Below, piece after piece: positions 1 to 8,588 of a DNA stretch of 64,000 nt. Where the stretch lies: assembly GCF_023499215.1 (NCBI RefSeq), contig NZ_JAKHSK010000005.1, positions 1 through 64,000 of the forward strand, in the 5' to 3' direction. The first letter of the stretch is position 1; the number at the start of each line of letters is the position of its first letter. The DNA is from Zunongwangia pacifica. GTDB lineage: Bacteria > Bacteroidota > Bacteroidia > Flavobacteriales > Flavobacteriaceae. The notes beneath the pieces were generated by a model. It was not told where the DNA came from, ran no database searches, and saw only the letters and a program-made list of their open reading frames with translations. The position numbers and the translations under genes are program-made.

Positions 1-34
1 ATTCTATTGTATCTTTGTCAAGTACAGAGTACAT

Positions 35-97
35 AAAGGGTTGGTTTTGATAATTGTATGTTTCGCAACACAAATATCTGCAACCCTTTTTTATTTT
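35..97 (+). terminator. Probable terminator of a transcript entering from the left
   Basis: A 9-bp stem (AAAGGGTTG at 35-43 with CAACCCTTT at 81-89) is followed by a T-rich tail to about position 97. The 37-nt loop is long. It would end an upstream gene whose body lies outside the window. No coding frame is visible in 1-167. Confidence 0.45.
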
Positions 98-167
98 TAA
101 AAAAAGTTTAAATCATTTCTTATCGTAGAAAATATAATTTTGAGGTGTAACCCAAAAATATTTAGGT

Positions 168-701
168 TTGAAAACTTTAATCATTGTTATCCATCCAAAC
201 ATTCAAAAATCAATAACGAATAAGCGTTGGCTTGAGGAATTGCGTAAATATCCTGATAGCTTTGATATTCATCAACTCTATGAGACCTATCCTGATGAAA
301 AATTAGACATAAGAAAAGAACAAGAATTAATTGAGATTTATGATAAAATTGTTTTTCAGTTTCCATTGTACTGGTTCAGTTCCCCTCCTTTACTAAAAAA
401 ATGGTTCGATGAAGTCCTTTTATATGGCTGGGCCTATGGCAGTAAAAGTGGATTCAAATTAAAAAATAAAAAAATAGGATTAGCAATCTCTGCTGGAGCA
501 TCATCAGATGATTATACTCCAGAAGGAGTATATGGACACAGCCTAAAACAAATTACAATTCCATTCGAACTTACTTTTAAATATGTAAAAGCTAATTACG
601 TACCATTCTTCGCCAGCTATGATATGGACTTAAACACATCTCCAGAGAAAATTGAAAAAAGTGTTTCTAAATATATGGATTACCTTAATTCTTTTGATTA
701 A
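168..701 (+). CDS. NAD(P)H-dependent oxidoreductase, flavodoxin-like fold (KefF/MdaB type)
   Basis: A 177-residue protein of the NAD(P)H quinone oxidoreductase family, which binds FMN or FAD and reduces quinones or similar acceptors in the cytoplasm. The N-terminal beta strand KTLIIVIHPN, the FQFPLYWFSSPPLLKKWFDEVL segment in the first half (family flavin-site region, roughly residues 63-84) and the WAYG and GLAISAGA segments are typical. Length is normal for the family. The start is a TTG at 168: an in-frame TGA at 141-143 rules out an upstream start, and the second-strand motif begins right after this codon. It stands alone. The natural substrate cannot be read from sequence. Confidence 0.85.
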   Translation: MKTLIIVIHPNIQKSITNKRWLEELRKYPDSFDIHQLYETYPDEKLDIRKEQELIEIYDKIVFQFPLYWFSSPPLLKKWFDEVLLYGWAYGSKSGFKLKNKKIGLAISAGASSDDYTPEGVYGHSLKQITIPFELTFKYVKANYVPFFASYDMDLNTSPEKIEKSVSKYMDYLNSFD

Positions 702-861
702 TACTGTGCCATTGCCCTACAAACTTAAACGAAATACAGTTGAATTTACATTACTTCATTAGCAGAACCCAATCATTCAGATGTAAACTATCTATCCAAC
801 TAATTTATTTCCTTCAAAAATGTTTTTGAACATACATCGACAACATATACGATTATTCGAT

Positions 862-1722
862 TCAGGATTTAAAAATCTTTTTATGCTCCCGAGCAAACGC
901 TACAAACGAATTTGGTTCACTTTTACCAATACGCTTCACTTCATAAGAAATATCTAAAGCGTGAGCTCCAGCCACAACATCTGCAAATTGAACCACAATT
1001 CCACTGGCGAACCAACTCGAAGCTCCAGAAAGTCTTAAGATAGTTCGGAAAACAAGCTTGGGAAGATTAAGATAGCGTACTTTCATATCTAGAACGCTAG
1101 ACAATTGACCTGCAATTTCTTTCATATCCAAAGTTTCAGGCCCTGTGAGGTAATAAGTAGCAAATCTATGATTAGCTTTTTCTTTTAAAACCTCTAAGGC
1201 CACATAGGCCACATCGCGTGAATCGATATATGCTACTTTTCCATTTCCTGCTACCTGAGGCAGATAACCTCTAGAAATCGGTTTATTTGAAGAAAGGAAA
1301 TTCTGCATAAAAGCCGTAGGTTTCAGAATAGTCCACGCTATGCCAGAACCACGTAGGTAATGATCGATAATGGCGTGTGATTTTGCCCAGGGTACGGCTG
1401 ACCTAATGTTGGCATCTGAGGCCGAAACCTTGACAATATATTTTATAGCGCTTGTTTTGGCAGCATCTATGGCCGCTTTCTCCCATTCTACCTGTTCTTG
1501 TGTGGGTGGCGTGATTAAAAATAAACTTTCACAGCCTTTCATAGCAGCTTTCAAACTTTCAGGATGTTGAAAATCGCCAGGAACGGCGTTTATTCCTCGC
1601 TGCTTAAAGTCTTTGATCTGTTTGTCTTTTCGGCACATCGCCTGAAAATTGATATTGGATTCGGTCAATAATTGACAAAGTTTTTGCCCTATATCACTTG
1701 TTGCTCCGGTTACTAAAATCAT
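862..1722 (-). CDS. NmrA-like SDR family NAD(P)-binding oxidoreductase
   Basis: A 286-residue atypical short-chain dehydrogenase of the NmrA/azoreductase-like group. The N-terminus ILVTGATSDIGQKL is the Rossmann nucleotide-binding motif (residues 2-15), then ends of strands such as GDF and SLFLITPPTQEQVEWEKAAIDAAK follow as in NmrA-like proteins. There is no standard YxxxK catalytic pair in the usual place, as is common for this group, so it may bind NAD(P) as a sensor or reduce an unknown substrate. It lies downstream of, and in the same direction as, the TetR gene. A perfect inverted repeat about 138 bp upstream of the start is identical to the one in front of tetR, so it is probably the regulated target. 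Confidence 0.85.
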   Translation of the reverse strand: MILVTGATSDIGQKLCQLLTESNINFQAMCRKDKQIKDFKQRGINAVPGDFQHPESLKAAMKGCESLFLITPPTQEQVEWEKAAIDAAKTSAIKYIVKVSASDANIRSAVPWAKSHAIIDHYLRGSGIAWTILKPTAFMQNFLSSNKPISRGYLPQVAGNGKVAYIDSRDVAYVALEVLKEKANHRFATYYLTGPETLDMKEIAGQLSSVLDMKVRYLNLPKLVFRTILRLSGASSWFASGIVVQFADVVAGAHALDISYEVKRIGKSEPNSFVAFAREHKKIFKS

Positions 1723-1859
1723 ATCTTATTTTTTAATTCGTTATTAAATGATACAAACTTGACCTTAAATCGCTAATCTGGTTATTTCTGCTTTTTATCA
1801 AAGCCTAGTTATTGAATTGCACTCATCAGCGTCCCTTTAAAACAACTACAAAACGAAAA

Positions 1860-1880
1860 AAAATGACTAACAGTCATTTT
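1860..1880. promoter_or_regulatory. TetR-type operator upstream of the SDR gene
   Basis: A perfect inverted repeat with 9-bp arms AAAATGACT and AGTCATTTT around AAC. Its 13-bp core (1864-1876) is the exact reverse complement of the core at 2514-2526 in front of the TetR gene. It sits between the tetR stop (1894) and the SDR start (1722), where it can control the SDR promoter. That the neighbouring TetR protein binds it is inference from duplication and position. Confidence 0.75.
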
Positions 1881-1893
1881 AATTTAAAATTTT

Positions 1894-2505
1894 TTAAGTA
1901 ACGCCGTTGATAATCATATCCACATAGGTTTTCATCATTTCGTTCTGGCTCAGGTGCTGTACATCCTCAATAAAAACTTTTTTAGCTTCCATAAACTGCA
2001 TCACCCCCATACAACTGCCCCATAATACAAAAGTTCCATATAAGGGATCTATATCTTTCCTGATGATTCCTTTTTCTTGTTGGTTTTTTAAATGATCGAT
2101 CACAAAACCGGTAACTTTATCGCTTATTTTTTTATAGCCATCGACTTCACTTTTAAATTCTGGTCGCTCCATATACACGATGAGCTCAAAATAAGCAGGA
2201 TAATCTTGTGAAAATGCATAACTGGAAAGAATAAAGGCTTTGGTATTTTCAATACCCACCTGATCTTCACGCTGGCTCAGCTTAAAATAATTCAACATTA
2301 AGCTTAATGCTTTTATACTTACCTCGGCTAAAATATCATCCTTACTTTCAAAATATTTATAAAATGTTCCTTTAGCAATCCCTAAATAATCCACGACCTT
2401 ATCGATGGTAAATCGCTGCACTCCATTTTCCTTTAGAATAATATCGGCACCATTTACTATCTGGGTATGGCGTGAAGTTGAACGGAGCTTTTTATTGTCT
2501 ATCAT
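1894..2505 (-). CDS. TetR/AcrR family transcriptional repressor
   Basis: A 203-residue regulator. Residues about 15-60 form the TetR helix-turn-helix, with the recognition part TIDKVVDYLGIAKGTFYKYFESKDDIL very clear. The remaining 140 residues are the variable ligand-binding and dimerisation domain. A palindromic site with core TGACTGTTAGTCA lies directly in front of its start codon, and the same core recurs in front of the downstream SDR gene, so it most likely represses itself and that gene until an unknown small molecule is bound. Confidence 0.92.
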   Translation of the reverse strand: MIDNKKLRSTSRHTQIVNGADIILKENGVQRFTIDKVVDYLGIAKGTFYKYFESKDDILAEVSIKALSLMLNYFKLSQREDQVGIENTKAFILSSYAFSQDYPAYFELIVYMERPEFKSEVDGYKKISDKVTGFVIDHLKNQQEKGIIRKDIDPLYGTFVLWGSCMGVMQFMEAKKVFIEDVQHLSQNEMMKTYVDMIINGVT

Positions 2506-2509
2506 ATCT

Positions 2510-2527
2510 AAAATGACTGTTAGTCAC
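2510..2527. promoter_or_regulatory. TetR-type operator at the tetR start (autoregulation)
   Basis: Arms TGACT and AGTCA around GTT form a 13-bp palindromic core at 2514-2526, with flanking A/T partly extending it. It begins 4-5 bp upstream of the tetR ATG (2505), so a bound repressor would cover the translation start and early transcript. The identical core lies at 1864-1876. Confidence 0.75.
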
Positions 2528-2718
2528 TACTAATATATAATTTTTCCAATAAAGCTATTTTTCGGTTTAAAATTTTAACGCTTACTTAACTCTTGTAAAC
2601 TTCAATACTAAATTATTCTGGAGGAGTCTCTTCGCCTTCAAGATTTTCTCCTATATCCTCTGGCTAATTTCCCTATTTTTGAATACGATGCAGATGACTA
2701 TCCATAGCTGTATTAAAA

Positions 2719-3306
2719 ATGAACATAAAGCATTTTCAACTTATGAAATCATTTACTGAATTTATACAATCAAAAGTTTTTATTACGGAGGAAGTATTAC
2801 GGGAAGTCCTTTCTAAATTTCAGGAAAAAGAATATACGCCACATCAGGTGCTGCTTAAACGGGGACAGATTGCCAATCAATATTATTTTATCATTTCGGG
2901 AGGATTACGTTTCTTTTCAGGAGAAAACGAAAATGAACATACAGCCTGGGCTTTTTTTGAAGGGGAATTTATTACGGAGATTAGTAGTCTGGCACCTCGT
3001 AAACCTACACGTTTTACGATTGAATCGATAAGTAAAAGCCGGTTATTGGTTATCGAACGCGCTGATATGGATACGCTGTATGCGCGATTTCCTGTATGGC
3101 AAGAGTTTGGACGTAAAATTTGGGAGGATATTTGTATTCAGCAAATTGAGCAAAATGTAAATTATCAGACCTTAACGGCGGAAGACATTTATTTAAAACT
3201 AATGAAAAACAGGGAGTTTATTCAAAAAATGCCGGTAAAACAGTTGGCCAGTATTTTGGGGATTACTCCCAATGCATTGAGCAGGATTAGGAGGAATATA
3301 AAATAA
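2719..3306 (+). CDS. Crp/Fnr family cyclic-nucleotide-binding-domain regulator
   Basis: A 195-residue protein of the short Crp-like regulators common in Bacteroidota. Residues about 30-125 form the beta-roll (YTPHQVLLKRGQIANQYYFIISGGLRFF, then WAFFEGEFITEISSL), and the C-terminal 50 residues carry a helix-turn-helix ending VKQLASILGITPNALSRIRRNI. The phosphate-binding RxA signature of true cAMP receptors is absent, so the effector is unknown. It starts at ATG 2719, with no operon partner; the next genes belong to the element scar. Confidence 0.9.
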   Translation: MNIKHFQLMKSFTEFIQSKVFITEEVLREVLSKFQEKEYTPHQVLLKRGQIANQYYFIISGGLRFFSGENENEHTAWAFFEGEFITEISSLAPRKPTRFTIESISKSRLLVIERADMDTLYARFPVWQEFGRKIWEDICIQQIEQNVNYQTLTAEDIYLKLMKNREFIQKMPVKQLASILGITPNALSRIRRNIK

Positions 3307-3670
3307 TGAAAATTTCATTTCTCCAGTATGGTTAACAAAGGATAAGTAGTTAGCTCTCAAATTTACTCACTTATACATTACTTTTTGATCGAAAAAAAAT
3401 GCTTGCATCCCAAGAGTGTACATTGATGCACGTCTGTAAACTTTACTTCAGCATTCAGAGCGTTTTTATCCACGTCAATTTTCTGCCAGAGTTTCCTCTG
3501 AAATTCAAAAAATTTTTCCTTTAAGTAGGAATATTTAAAAGATCTTGCATAATTCTTCTTAGCATACCATTTTCAATAGCAACTCCCTAGCCATAAACTA
3601 TTATATAGATTTTTTTTCGAAAATCGATTTCAATATTTTTAGTACCAATACATTTCCTGAATTTTACTTT
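3307..3670. other. Gene-free stretch at the left side of the element scar
   Basis: No intact gene is seen. On the minus strand a frame open for about 65 codons ends at 3378-3380, but it has no start codon and I do not recognise its product. The stretch may be decayed element DNA. The left boundary of the former insertion cannot be placed, because no copy of the tRNA 3' end is found here. Confidence 0.4.
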
Positions 3671-3671
3671 T

Positions 3672-3714
3672 GAAAATGTAGATTAGATATAGATAATATC
3701 TAATCTACATTTTC
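3672..3714. repeat. Perfect 19-bp inverted repeat, 5-nt loop
   Basis: The left arm 3672-3690 (GAAAATGTAGATTAGATAT) is exactly complementary to the right arm 3696-3714 around AGATA. There is no T-run following it, so it is not a standard terminator. It abuts the broken traN reading frame and may mark a deletion end or recombination site of the decayed element. Confidence 0.7.
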
Positions 3715-4108
3715 AGCGGTTTGCAGAAAATCTGATGAAATCAGGAAAAAAACAGTACAAGACCAAACGTAAGAGAGGTATAAGGCTTCAGTTACAAAGG
3801 TCGCCTACAATGCTTCGGAAACATATTTGGTAATGGAAACCACCAATACTTCTGGAATTACTTTCGAAATAGATTTCCTGAAGGTATACCGCGTTAGTGG
3901 CAACAAAAAAAGAAAATCTTCCTTTCAAAAACTGGAAATGAAATCAACCTATACCTACAAAATGCCTTCGAAGATCTATAACAGCCATTCGGTATACTTG
4001 GTATATGTGCTTCCCAAATTTGTATTAGGAAGTAAGGAGAAATTGAAATTGCAGGAGTTAAATGGTAGAAGGAAGATTGTTCTAAAAACTACTATGAACA
4101 AAAAATAG
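3711..4108 (+). pseudogene. Remnant of conjugative-transposon protein TraN (DUF4138), frameshifted
   Basis: Two frames joined by a one-base shift near 3785-3800 read like the C-terminal half of TraN, an outer-envelope component of the Bacteroidota conjugation apparatus. The first frame gives FAENLMKSGKK..YKTKRKRGIRLQ (3720-3790). The second gives VAYNASETYLVMETTN, then TSGITFEIDFLKVYRV and KKRKSSFQKLEM (a family-like KR-x-x-x-Q-x-x-E block), ending LPKFVLGSKEKLKLQELNGRR. The N-terminal half and any signal peptide are missing, and an in-frame stop at 3770-3772 blocks the second frame upstream. The 93-codon open part would begin at a TTG (3827) and is probably not translated. The TraN call rests on remembered family patterns and should be searched. 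Confidence 0.55.
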
Positions 4109-4141
4109 TAATTTATTTTAATAATAATACTTTTTAAAAAT

Positions 4142-4190
4142 TGATTCCCGAGAGCTTATCACGAATAGTATGATAAGCTCTCGGGAATCA
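4142..4190 (-). terminator. Perfect 19-bp hairpin downstream of the integrase
   Basis: Arms 4142-4160 and 4172-4190 (TGATTCCCGAGAGCTTATC and its exact complement) flank an 11-nt loop. It lies 15 bp past the integrase stop and, read on the minus strand, is followed by an A/T-rich tail with a T-run. It probably ends the integrase transcript. Confidence 0.6.
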
Positions 4191-4205
4191 TTCTAAGAAA
4201 TTATA

Positions 4206-5489
4206 TCAAACAATTTTTAAATGGTCGTGCGTTGTTGACCTGTAATTTTGCTCCTTTTTTGAATTCTTTAATTTTGTTTTCAATTTAGTCATATCACTAC
4301 TGATCTTCTTTTCAATAACCCTGGCATATTTTTGAGTCGTTGATAATTTGGTGTGACCCAACATTTTTGAAACCGTTTCTATAGGAACATCATTGAGTAG
4401 GGCTATCGTAGTGGCAAAGGTATGTCGCGCAACGTGAAAAGTCAGGTTCTTCTTAATGTTGCATAACTCCGCTATTTTCTTGAGGTGTTTATTAACTTTT
4501 TGATCACTGAACATTCGTAATAGCGAATAATTATTTTTTTCACTAGGATAATCCGCATATTTCTCCAATATTGCTTTGGCCTCATCCAGTACGGGTAGTT
4601 TTACCGGGGTTTTTGTCTTTTGACGCCTGACCATTATCCATTGCTCATCATCAATACCGTTGACGATATCGCATTGTTTCAAGTTTTTCACCTCTATATA
4701 ACTGAGCCCGGTATAGCAGGAAAAAACAAATACATCCCTAACCAACCGAATACTTGCTTGGGAAATGCGAAGCATCATTATGCTGTCGAGCTCATCCCGC
4801 TCCAAAAAGGGACAATCAAATTCCTCGTACTTCAATTGATATAATGCAAAGGGATTTGATTTCAGCCAACCATGTTTCAGGGCAAGGGTGGTAAACTTCT
4901 GTAAACGTTCTAAATGCTTCATCATACCGTTGTGATTGAGAGGTCTGGATTTACTCAAAGGGGGACAAGTGCGGAGATAGTTTTCAAATTTTACTATAAA
5001 GGTATAGTTGATCTGCGCCAAAGGGATATCATTCGATTTGAATTCCTTTTTGAGAAAACGGCTCACATATTTTTCGGTAGCATGGTAATTCTTAGCGGTT
5101 CCGGGTGCCAGTTTATGAAGTTCATTTTCCCTATGGTAATCCATAAGGTCCTTGCACGTCAATACAGCCTTATCCTTTCCCAAATACCTCAATTTAATAG
5201 ACTGAGAGGTAATTGGCCTATTTTCATCTTTAAGTTGCCTATATGCTTTCTTGATGAGTGATTTTATCTCATCCAGTGCATCATTGACGATTTTCGCGTT
5301 TTTTGTTCTAGTTTTTACCCGGTCTGCCTTATTATCCCAGTGTTTAGCATGTACAGATTCCTTGGTACTTATATCGCTAGGTTTACTATCTACCCAGATT
5401 CTTGCATAGATAGGGGTCGTTCCATCATTTTTGATTGATGATTTTTTCAACCAAAAATGAATATTGAATGTGTGTAATTTCGTCATCAC
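4206..5489 (-). CDS. Tyrosine recombinase (integrase) of a Bacteroidota integrative element
   Basis: A 427-residue site-specific recombinase. Residues 1-95 are the arm-binding domain usual in Bacteroidota integrases (FNIHFWLKKS, PIYARIWVD). Residues 108-215 form the SAM-like core-binding domain. Residues about 225-395 form the catalytic domain, with K291, H352-x-x-R355 (FHVARHT), H379 (KMLGHT) and nucleophile Y388 (TTQKYAR). The usual first arginine is replaced by S263 (TGLSYIEV), as reported for the CTnDOT integrase IntDOT. The gene lies 226 bp from the 3' end of tRNA-Pro and faces away from it, the classic place of an element that entered at the tRNA. It appears intact although the element is reduced. 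Two 9-bp direct repeats AATAGGACA (588-596 and 600-608 of the 5-kb segment, that is 5588-5596 and 5600-5608) lie just upstream. Confidence 0.93.
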   Translation of the reverse strand: MMTKLHTFNIHFWLKKSSIKNDGTTPIYARIWVDSKPSDISTKESVHAKHWDNKADRVKTRTKNAKIVNDALDEIKSLIKKAYRQLKDENRPITSQSIKLRYLGKDKAVLTCKDLMDYHRENELHKLAPGTAKNYHATEKYVSRFLKKEFKSNDIPLAQINYTFIVKFENYLRTCPPLSKSRPLNHNGMMKHLERLQKFTTLALKHGWLKSNPFALYQLKYEEFDCPFLERDELDSIMMLRISQASIRLVRDVFVFSCYTGLSYIEVKNLKQCDIVNGIDDEQWIMVRRQKTKTPVKLPVLDEAKAILEKYADYPSEKNNYSLLRMFSDQKVNKHLKKIAELCNIKKNLTFHVARHTFATTIALLNDVPIETVSKMLGHTKLSTTQKYARVIEKKISSDMTKLKTKLKNSKKEQNYRSTTHDHLKIV

Positions 5490-5633
5490 TTTCGTTTTGG
5501 TTAAACATTCCTTTAAACGAAAGCCAAATCGCTCCGAAAGTCAATACGGGCTATGAACCCTAAATTTAGGAATTTATTTCCTAAAAAAATAGGACACGAA
5601 ATAGGACATCAATGAATATGCTTTTAAACGGAT

Positions 5634-5670
5634 ACAAAAAAAGTCAGCAAAAATACATTTTACTGACTTT
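5634..5670 (-). terminator. Terminator of the tRNA-Pro gene
   Basis: On the minus strand AAAGTCAG pairs with CTGACTTT (5663-5670 with 5640-5647), followed by a run of seven T. It lies 45 bp past the tRNA 3' end. Confidence 0.75.
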
Positions 5671-5714
5671 CAATTATTTATGTATTAAAAGAATTCCTTT
5701 TAATACCCTATTCG

Positions 5715-5788
5715 TCGGGATGACAGGATTTGAACCTGCGACCCTACGCCCCCCAGACGTATACGCTACCAGACTGCGCCACATCCCG
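5715..5788 (-). tRNA. tRNA-Pro (anticodon GGG)
   Basis: The minus strand folds into a full cloverleaf: acceptor CGGGATG with CATCCCG, D stem GCGC/GCGT, anticodon stem TACGT/GCGTA with loop CTGGGGG (anticodon GGG), T stem GCAGG with loop TTCAAAT, and discriminator A. CCA is not encoded. The 3' end points towards the integrase, so this gene is the probable integration target of the element at 3.3-5.6 kb. Confidence 0.95.
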
Positions 5789-5934
5789 AATTTGAATTGG
5801 CAAATTAAACAGGTTCAGATATAAATTCAAAATATAATTGAATAAAAATAAAACTCAATAAAATTGATAATTTCACAATCCCTATAGACTGGAAATTCAG
5901 TATATTCACATTATATTAAATTGAATTTATAAAT

Positions 5935-7509
5935 ATGATAACCGACCAGCTAAAAATCAACGATCTACTACACCAAAAATCCTATTTAAGCGACGGCAAA
6001 CTCATCGAGTGGAATGGCAAAACCGACGAAGTTTTTTCTACCATTTCTTCTTCAGAAAATTATCAAAAAACTTTATTGGGTACTGTTCCACATATGGATA
6101 AGGCTACAGCCTTAGATGTATTAACCTCAGCCTGCAATGCTTTTGATAAAGGTAAAGGCCTATGGCCCACCATGAAAGTATCCGAGCGTATTGCCTGCAT
6201 GGAAACATTTGTAAGCAAAATGAAATTGCAACGGGAGACTGTGGTAAAATACCTTATGTGGGAAATTGGAAAATCTATGCCAGATTCTTACAAAGAATTT
6301 GACAGAACTGTAGAATATATCGAAGATACTATCGAAGATTATAAAGACCTTGATCGTAACAGTGCTAAATTTTCTAAAAAAGACGGGGTTTATGCCCATA
6401 TTAGAAGAGGTCCTTTAGGAATCGTTTTATGTCTTGGGCCTTATAACTACCCATTAAATGAAACTTTTGCCTTACTAATTCCCGCTATTATCATGGGAAA
6501 TACTGTAATTTTTAAACCGGCAAAACATGGGGTTTTACTCATCTCTCCTCTTCTAAAGGCATTTCAGGAAAGTTTTCCTGCGGGAGTGGTAAATGTAATT
6601 TATGGCAGAGGTCGTGAAGTTGCCGCTCCTATCATGCAAAGCGGAAGAATAGACGTATTGGCCCTTATAGGAAATAGTAAATCGGCTATTGCCTTGCAGG
6701 ATCAGCACCCATATAAAAACAGGTTACGACTGGTTTTGGGACTTGAAGCTAAAAATCCGGGAATTATATTACCAGATGCCGACTTGGATTTAGCGATAAG
6801 CGAATGTATTTCAGGTACGCTTTCTTTTAACGGGCAGCGTTGTACCGCACTTAAAATCCTTTATGTGCACGAGTCTGTTCAGGAAGAATTTTTAAAACGT
6901 TTTGCTGAAAAAGTTGATGCTTTAAAATTTGGAAATCCCTGGGAAGAAAAGGTACAATTAACTCCGCTTCCCGAGCCAGAGAAACCTGCTTATATTCAGG
7001 GGTTAATTGAAGATGCACAACAAAAAGGGGCTAAAATAATAAACAAAAAAGGAGGTGAGATTTCAGACAATTTTATCTTCCCGGCCGTACTTTTTCCGGT
7101 AACCAAAGACATGAAGGTTTATCAGGAAGAACAGTTTGGTCCGGTTATTCCGGTAAAACCCTTTTCAGAAATTGAAGAAATCCTGGAAGAAATTGCAGAT
7201 TCCAACTATGGGCAGCAGGTGTCGCTCTTTGGTAAAGATATTGCAGAACTTGCACCACTAATCGATACGCTTGTAAATCTTGTTTGCCGGGTGAACCTTA
7301 ATAGCTCTTGCCAGCGAGGCCCCGATGTTTTCCCTTTTACAGGAAGAAAAGATTCCGCTGTAGGTACGCTTAGTGTTCACGATGCACTACGCTCGTTCTC
7401 CATCAGGACTTTTGTAGCTTCAAAAGATAATCCGTACAATAACGAAATTTTAGAAAATTTACTACATAGCAAATCTTCTAACTTTATGAGTACAGATTAT
7501 CTTCTATAA
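5935..7509 (+). CDS. gapN: NADP-dependent glyceraldehyde-3-phosphate dehydrogenase (non-phosphorylating), aldehyde dehydrogenase family
   Basis: A 524-residue aldehyde dehydrogenase. The nucleophile is C303 in [11 protein letters not shown] and the general base is E271 in [19 protein letters not shown] and KPAKHGV form the cofactor-binding part. The [10 protein letters not shown] sequence, rather than the GQxC of general aldehyde dehydrogenases, is typical of GapN-like enzymes, which oxidise glyceraldehyde 3-phosphate directly to 3-phosphoglycerate and make NADPH. It is slightly longer than usual GapN (about 475-500) because of an N-terminal extension. It stands alone, preceded by about 110 bp of A/T-rich DNA. 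Substrate specificity is inferred; a related aldehyde is possible. Confidence 0.8.
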   Translation: MITDQLKINDLLHQKSYLSDGKLIEWNGKTDEVFSTISSSENYQKTLLGTVPHMDKATALDVLTSACNAFDKGKGLWPTMKVSERIACMETFVSKMKLQRETVVKYLMWEIGKSMPDSYKEFDRTVEYIEDTIEDYKDLDRNSAKFSKKDGVYAHIRRGPLGIVLCLGPYNYPLNETFALLIPAIIMGNTVIFKPAKHGVLLISPLLKAFQESFPAGVVNVIYGRGREVAAPIMQSGRIDVLALIGNSKSAIALQDQHPYKNRLRLVLGLEAKNPGIILPDADLDLAISECISGTLSFNGQRCTALKILYVHESVQEEFLKRFAEKVDALKFGNPWEEKVQLTPLPEPEKPAYIQGLIEDAQQKGAKIINKKGGEISDNFIFPAVLFPVTKDMKVYQEEQFGPVIPVKPFSEIEEILEEIADSNYGQQVSLFGKDIAELAPLIDTLVNLVCRVNLNSSCQRGPDVFPFTGRKDSAVGTLSVHDALRSFSIRTFVASKDNPYNNEILENLLHSKSSNFMSTDYLL

Positions 7510-7533
7510 ATTCATTTCAGGAAAATATCCCGA

Positions 7534-8382
7534 TTATTTATTGGCAAAATGCTCCATAAAATGATCGGGATGCGCTCCTGTTCTTTCATTGCTATCCAAA
7601 TCATCGATCTCTTGTACCTCAGATTTAGACAATTCAAAATCAAAAATATCAGCATTTTGTTGAATTCTGTTTTCATGCACACTCTTTGGAATCGTAATCA
7701 CGCCTTTCTGCAAATCCCATCGCAATACCACTTGAGCGGTCGATTTTCCGTATGTTTCAGCTATATTTTTTAAAACCTTATCGTCTAGAATTTGCCCACG
7801 CATTAATGGTGACCAACCTTCGTACTGAATATTTCTTTCTGCACAATAATCCAACATATTTTGTTGAACCAGCTTTGGATGAAATTCATTTTGCAGCAAC
7901 ATTGGCTTTACGCTACCGTTTTCAATAATTTCGTCCATTTGATGTTCTACACAATTACACAACCCAATGGCTTTTGCTTTACCCGATTTATAAATTTCTT
8001 CCATCGCTCGCCAGGTTTCAGTTAACGTATGGGGAACGGGCCAGTGAATTAAATATAAGTCTAAATAATCCATCTGTAATTTATCCAAACTTTTCTCGAT
8101 GGCTTTTAAAGTTCCTTCATATCCCTGATCATCATTCCATACCTTACTGGTTACGAAAATATCACCTCTGTTAATCTTACTTTCCTTTATGGCCTCGCCT
8201 ACCCCTTCTTCATTATCATAAAAACTGGCCGTATCGATATGTCGATAACCTGCTTTTAAAGCATAATGTATGGCATCTTTAACCTCTTTTCCATCTTTAG
8301 ATTTATACACACCTAATCCCAAATACGGCATTTTTACACCATTATGAAGACGTACCGTTCCTTTAATATCTGTAATATTCAT
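7534..8382 (-). CDS. Aldo/keto reductase (2,5-diketo-D-gluconate reductase-like)
   Basis: A 282-residue AKR barrel enzyme with the full catalytic tetrad: D50 and Y55 (GYRHIDTASFYDNE), K80 (VTSKVW) and H113 (LYLIHWP). The NADPH-binding signature IPKSVHENRIQQNADIFDF is near the C-terminus. It reduces aldehydes or ketones in the cytoplasm. It converges on the GapN gene, with 24 bp between the two stops, and has no operon partner. The substrate is unknown. Confidence 0.92.
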   Translation of the reverse strand: MNITDIKGTVRLHNGVKMPYLGLGVYKSKDGKEVKDAIHYALKAGYRHIDTASFYDNEEGVGEAIKESKINRGDIFVTSKVWNDDQGYEGTLKAIEKSLDKLQMDYLDLYLIHWPVPHTLTETWRAMEEIYKSGKAKAIGLCNCVEHQMDEIIENGSVKPMLLQNEFHPKLVQQNMLDYCAERNIQYEGWSPLMRGQILDDKVLKNIAETYGKSTAQVVLRWDLQKGVITIPKSVHENRIQQNADIFDFELSKSEVQEIDDLDSNERTGAHPDHFMEHFANK

Positions 8383-8588
8383 CAGCTTTTTTTATAAAGA
8401 TAAGATGTGTTTTTTAGGCAGAAAAATATAAATGGATTTTGACATTTTTTTGTGCTGAAAGTTTGAATTGTTTTATTCGGGCTAAGATTATACCTTTGAC
8501 GTTCCTTAAATTTTTCTTAATACAGAATTTATTTTCTGAAAGTCAATGCTTTAAAAGGAATCATTTAAATACTTTTAAAGAGTTAGTT

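Noticed and set aside
3378-3579. A minus-strand frame open for about 65 codons with protein-like composition.
   Set aside because: It has no start codon and no recognised similarity; it may be decayed element DNA but cannot be called a gene.
1-4200. A second copy of the tRNA-Pro 3' end as attL of the element.
   Set aside because: No copy longer than a few bases could be seen by eye.
5612-5824. A 70-codon plus-strand frame across tRNA-Pro.
   Set aside because: It is the antisense of the tRNA and carries the well-known spurious string from tRNA-Pro genes; it has no protein features.
8439-8588. N-terminal extension of the REC-PAS protein.
   Set aside because: Aromatic, non-conserved residues ahead of the receiver domain; the MMSEKQ start is better placed.
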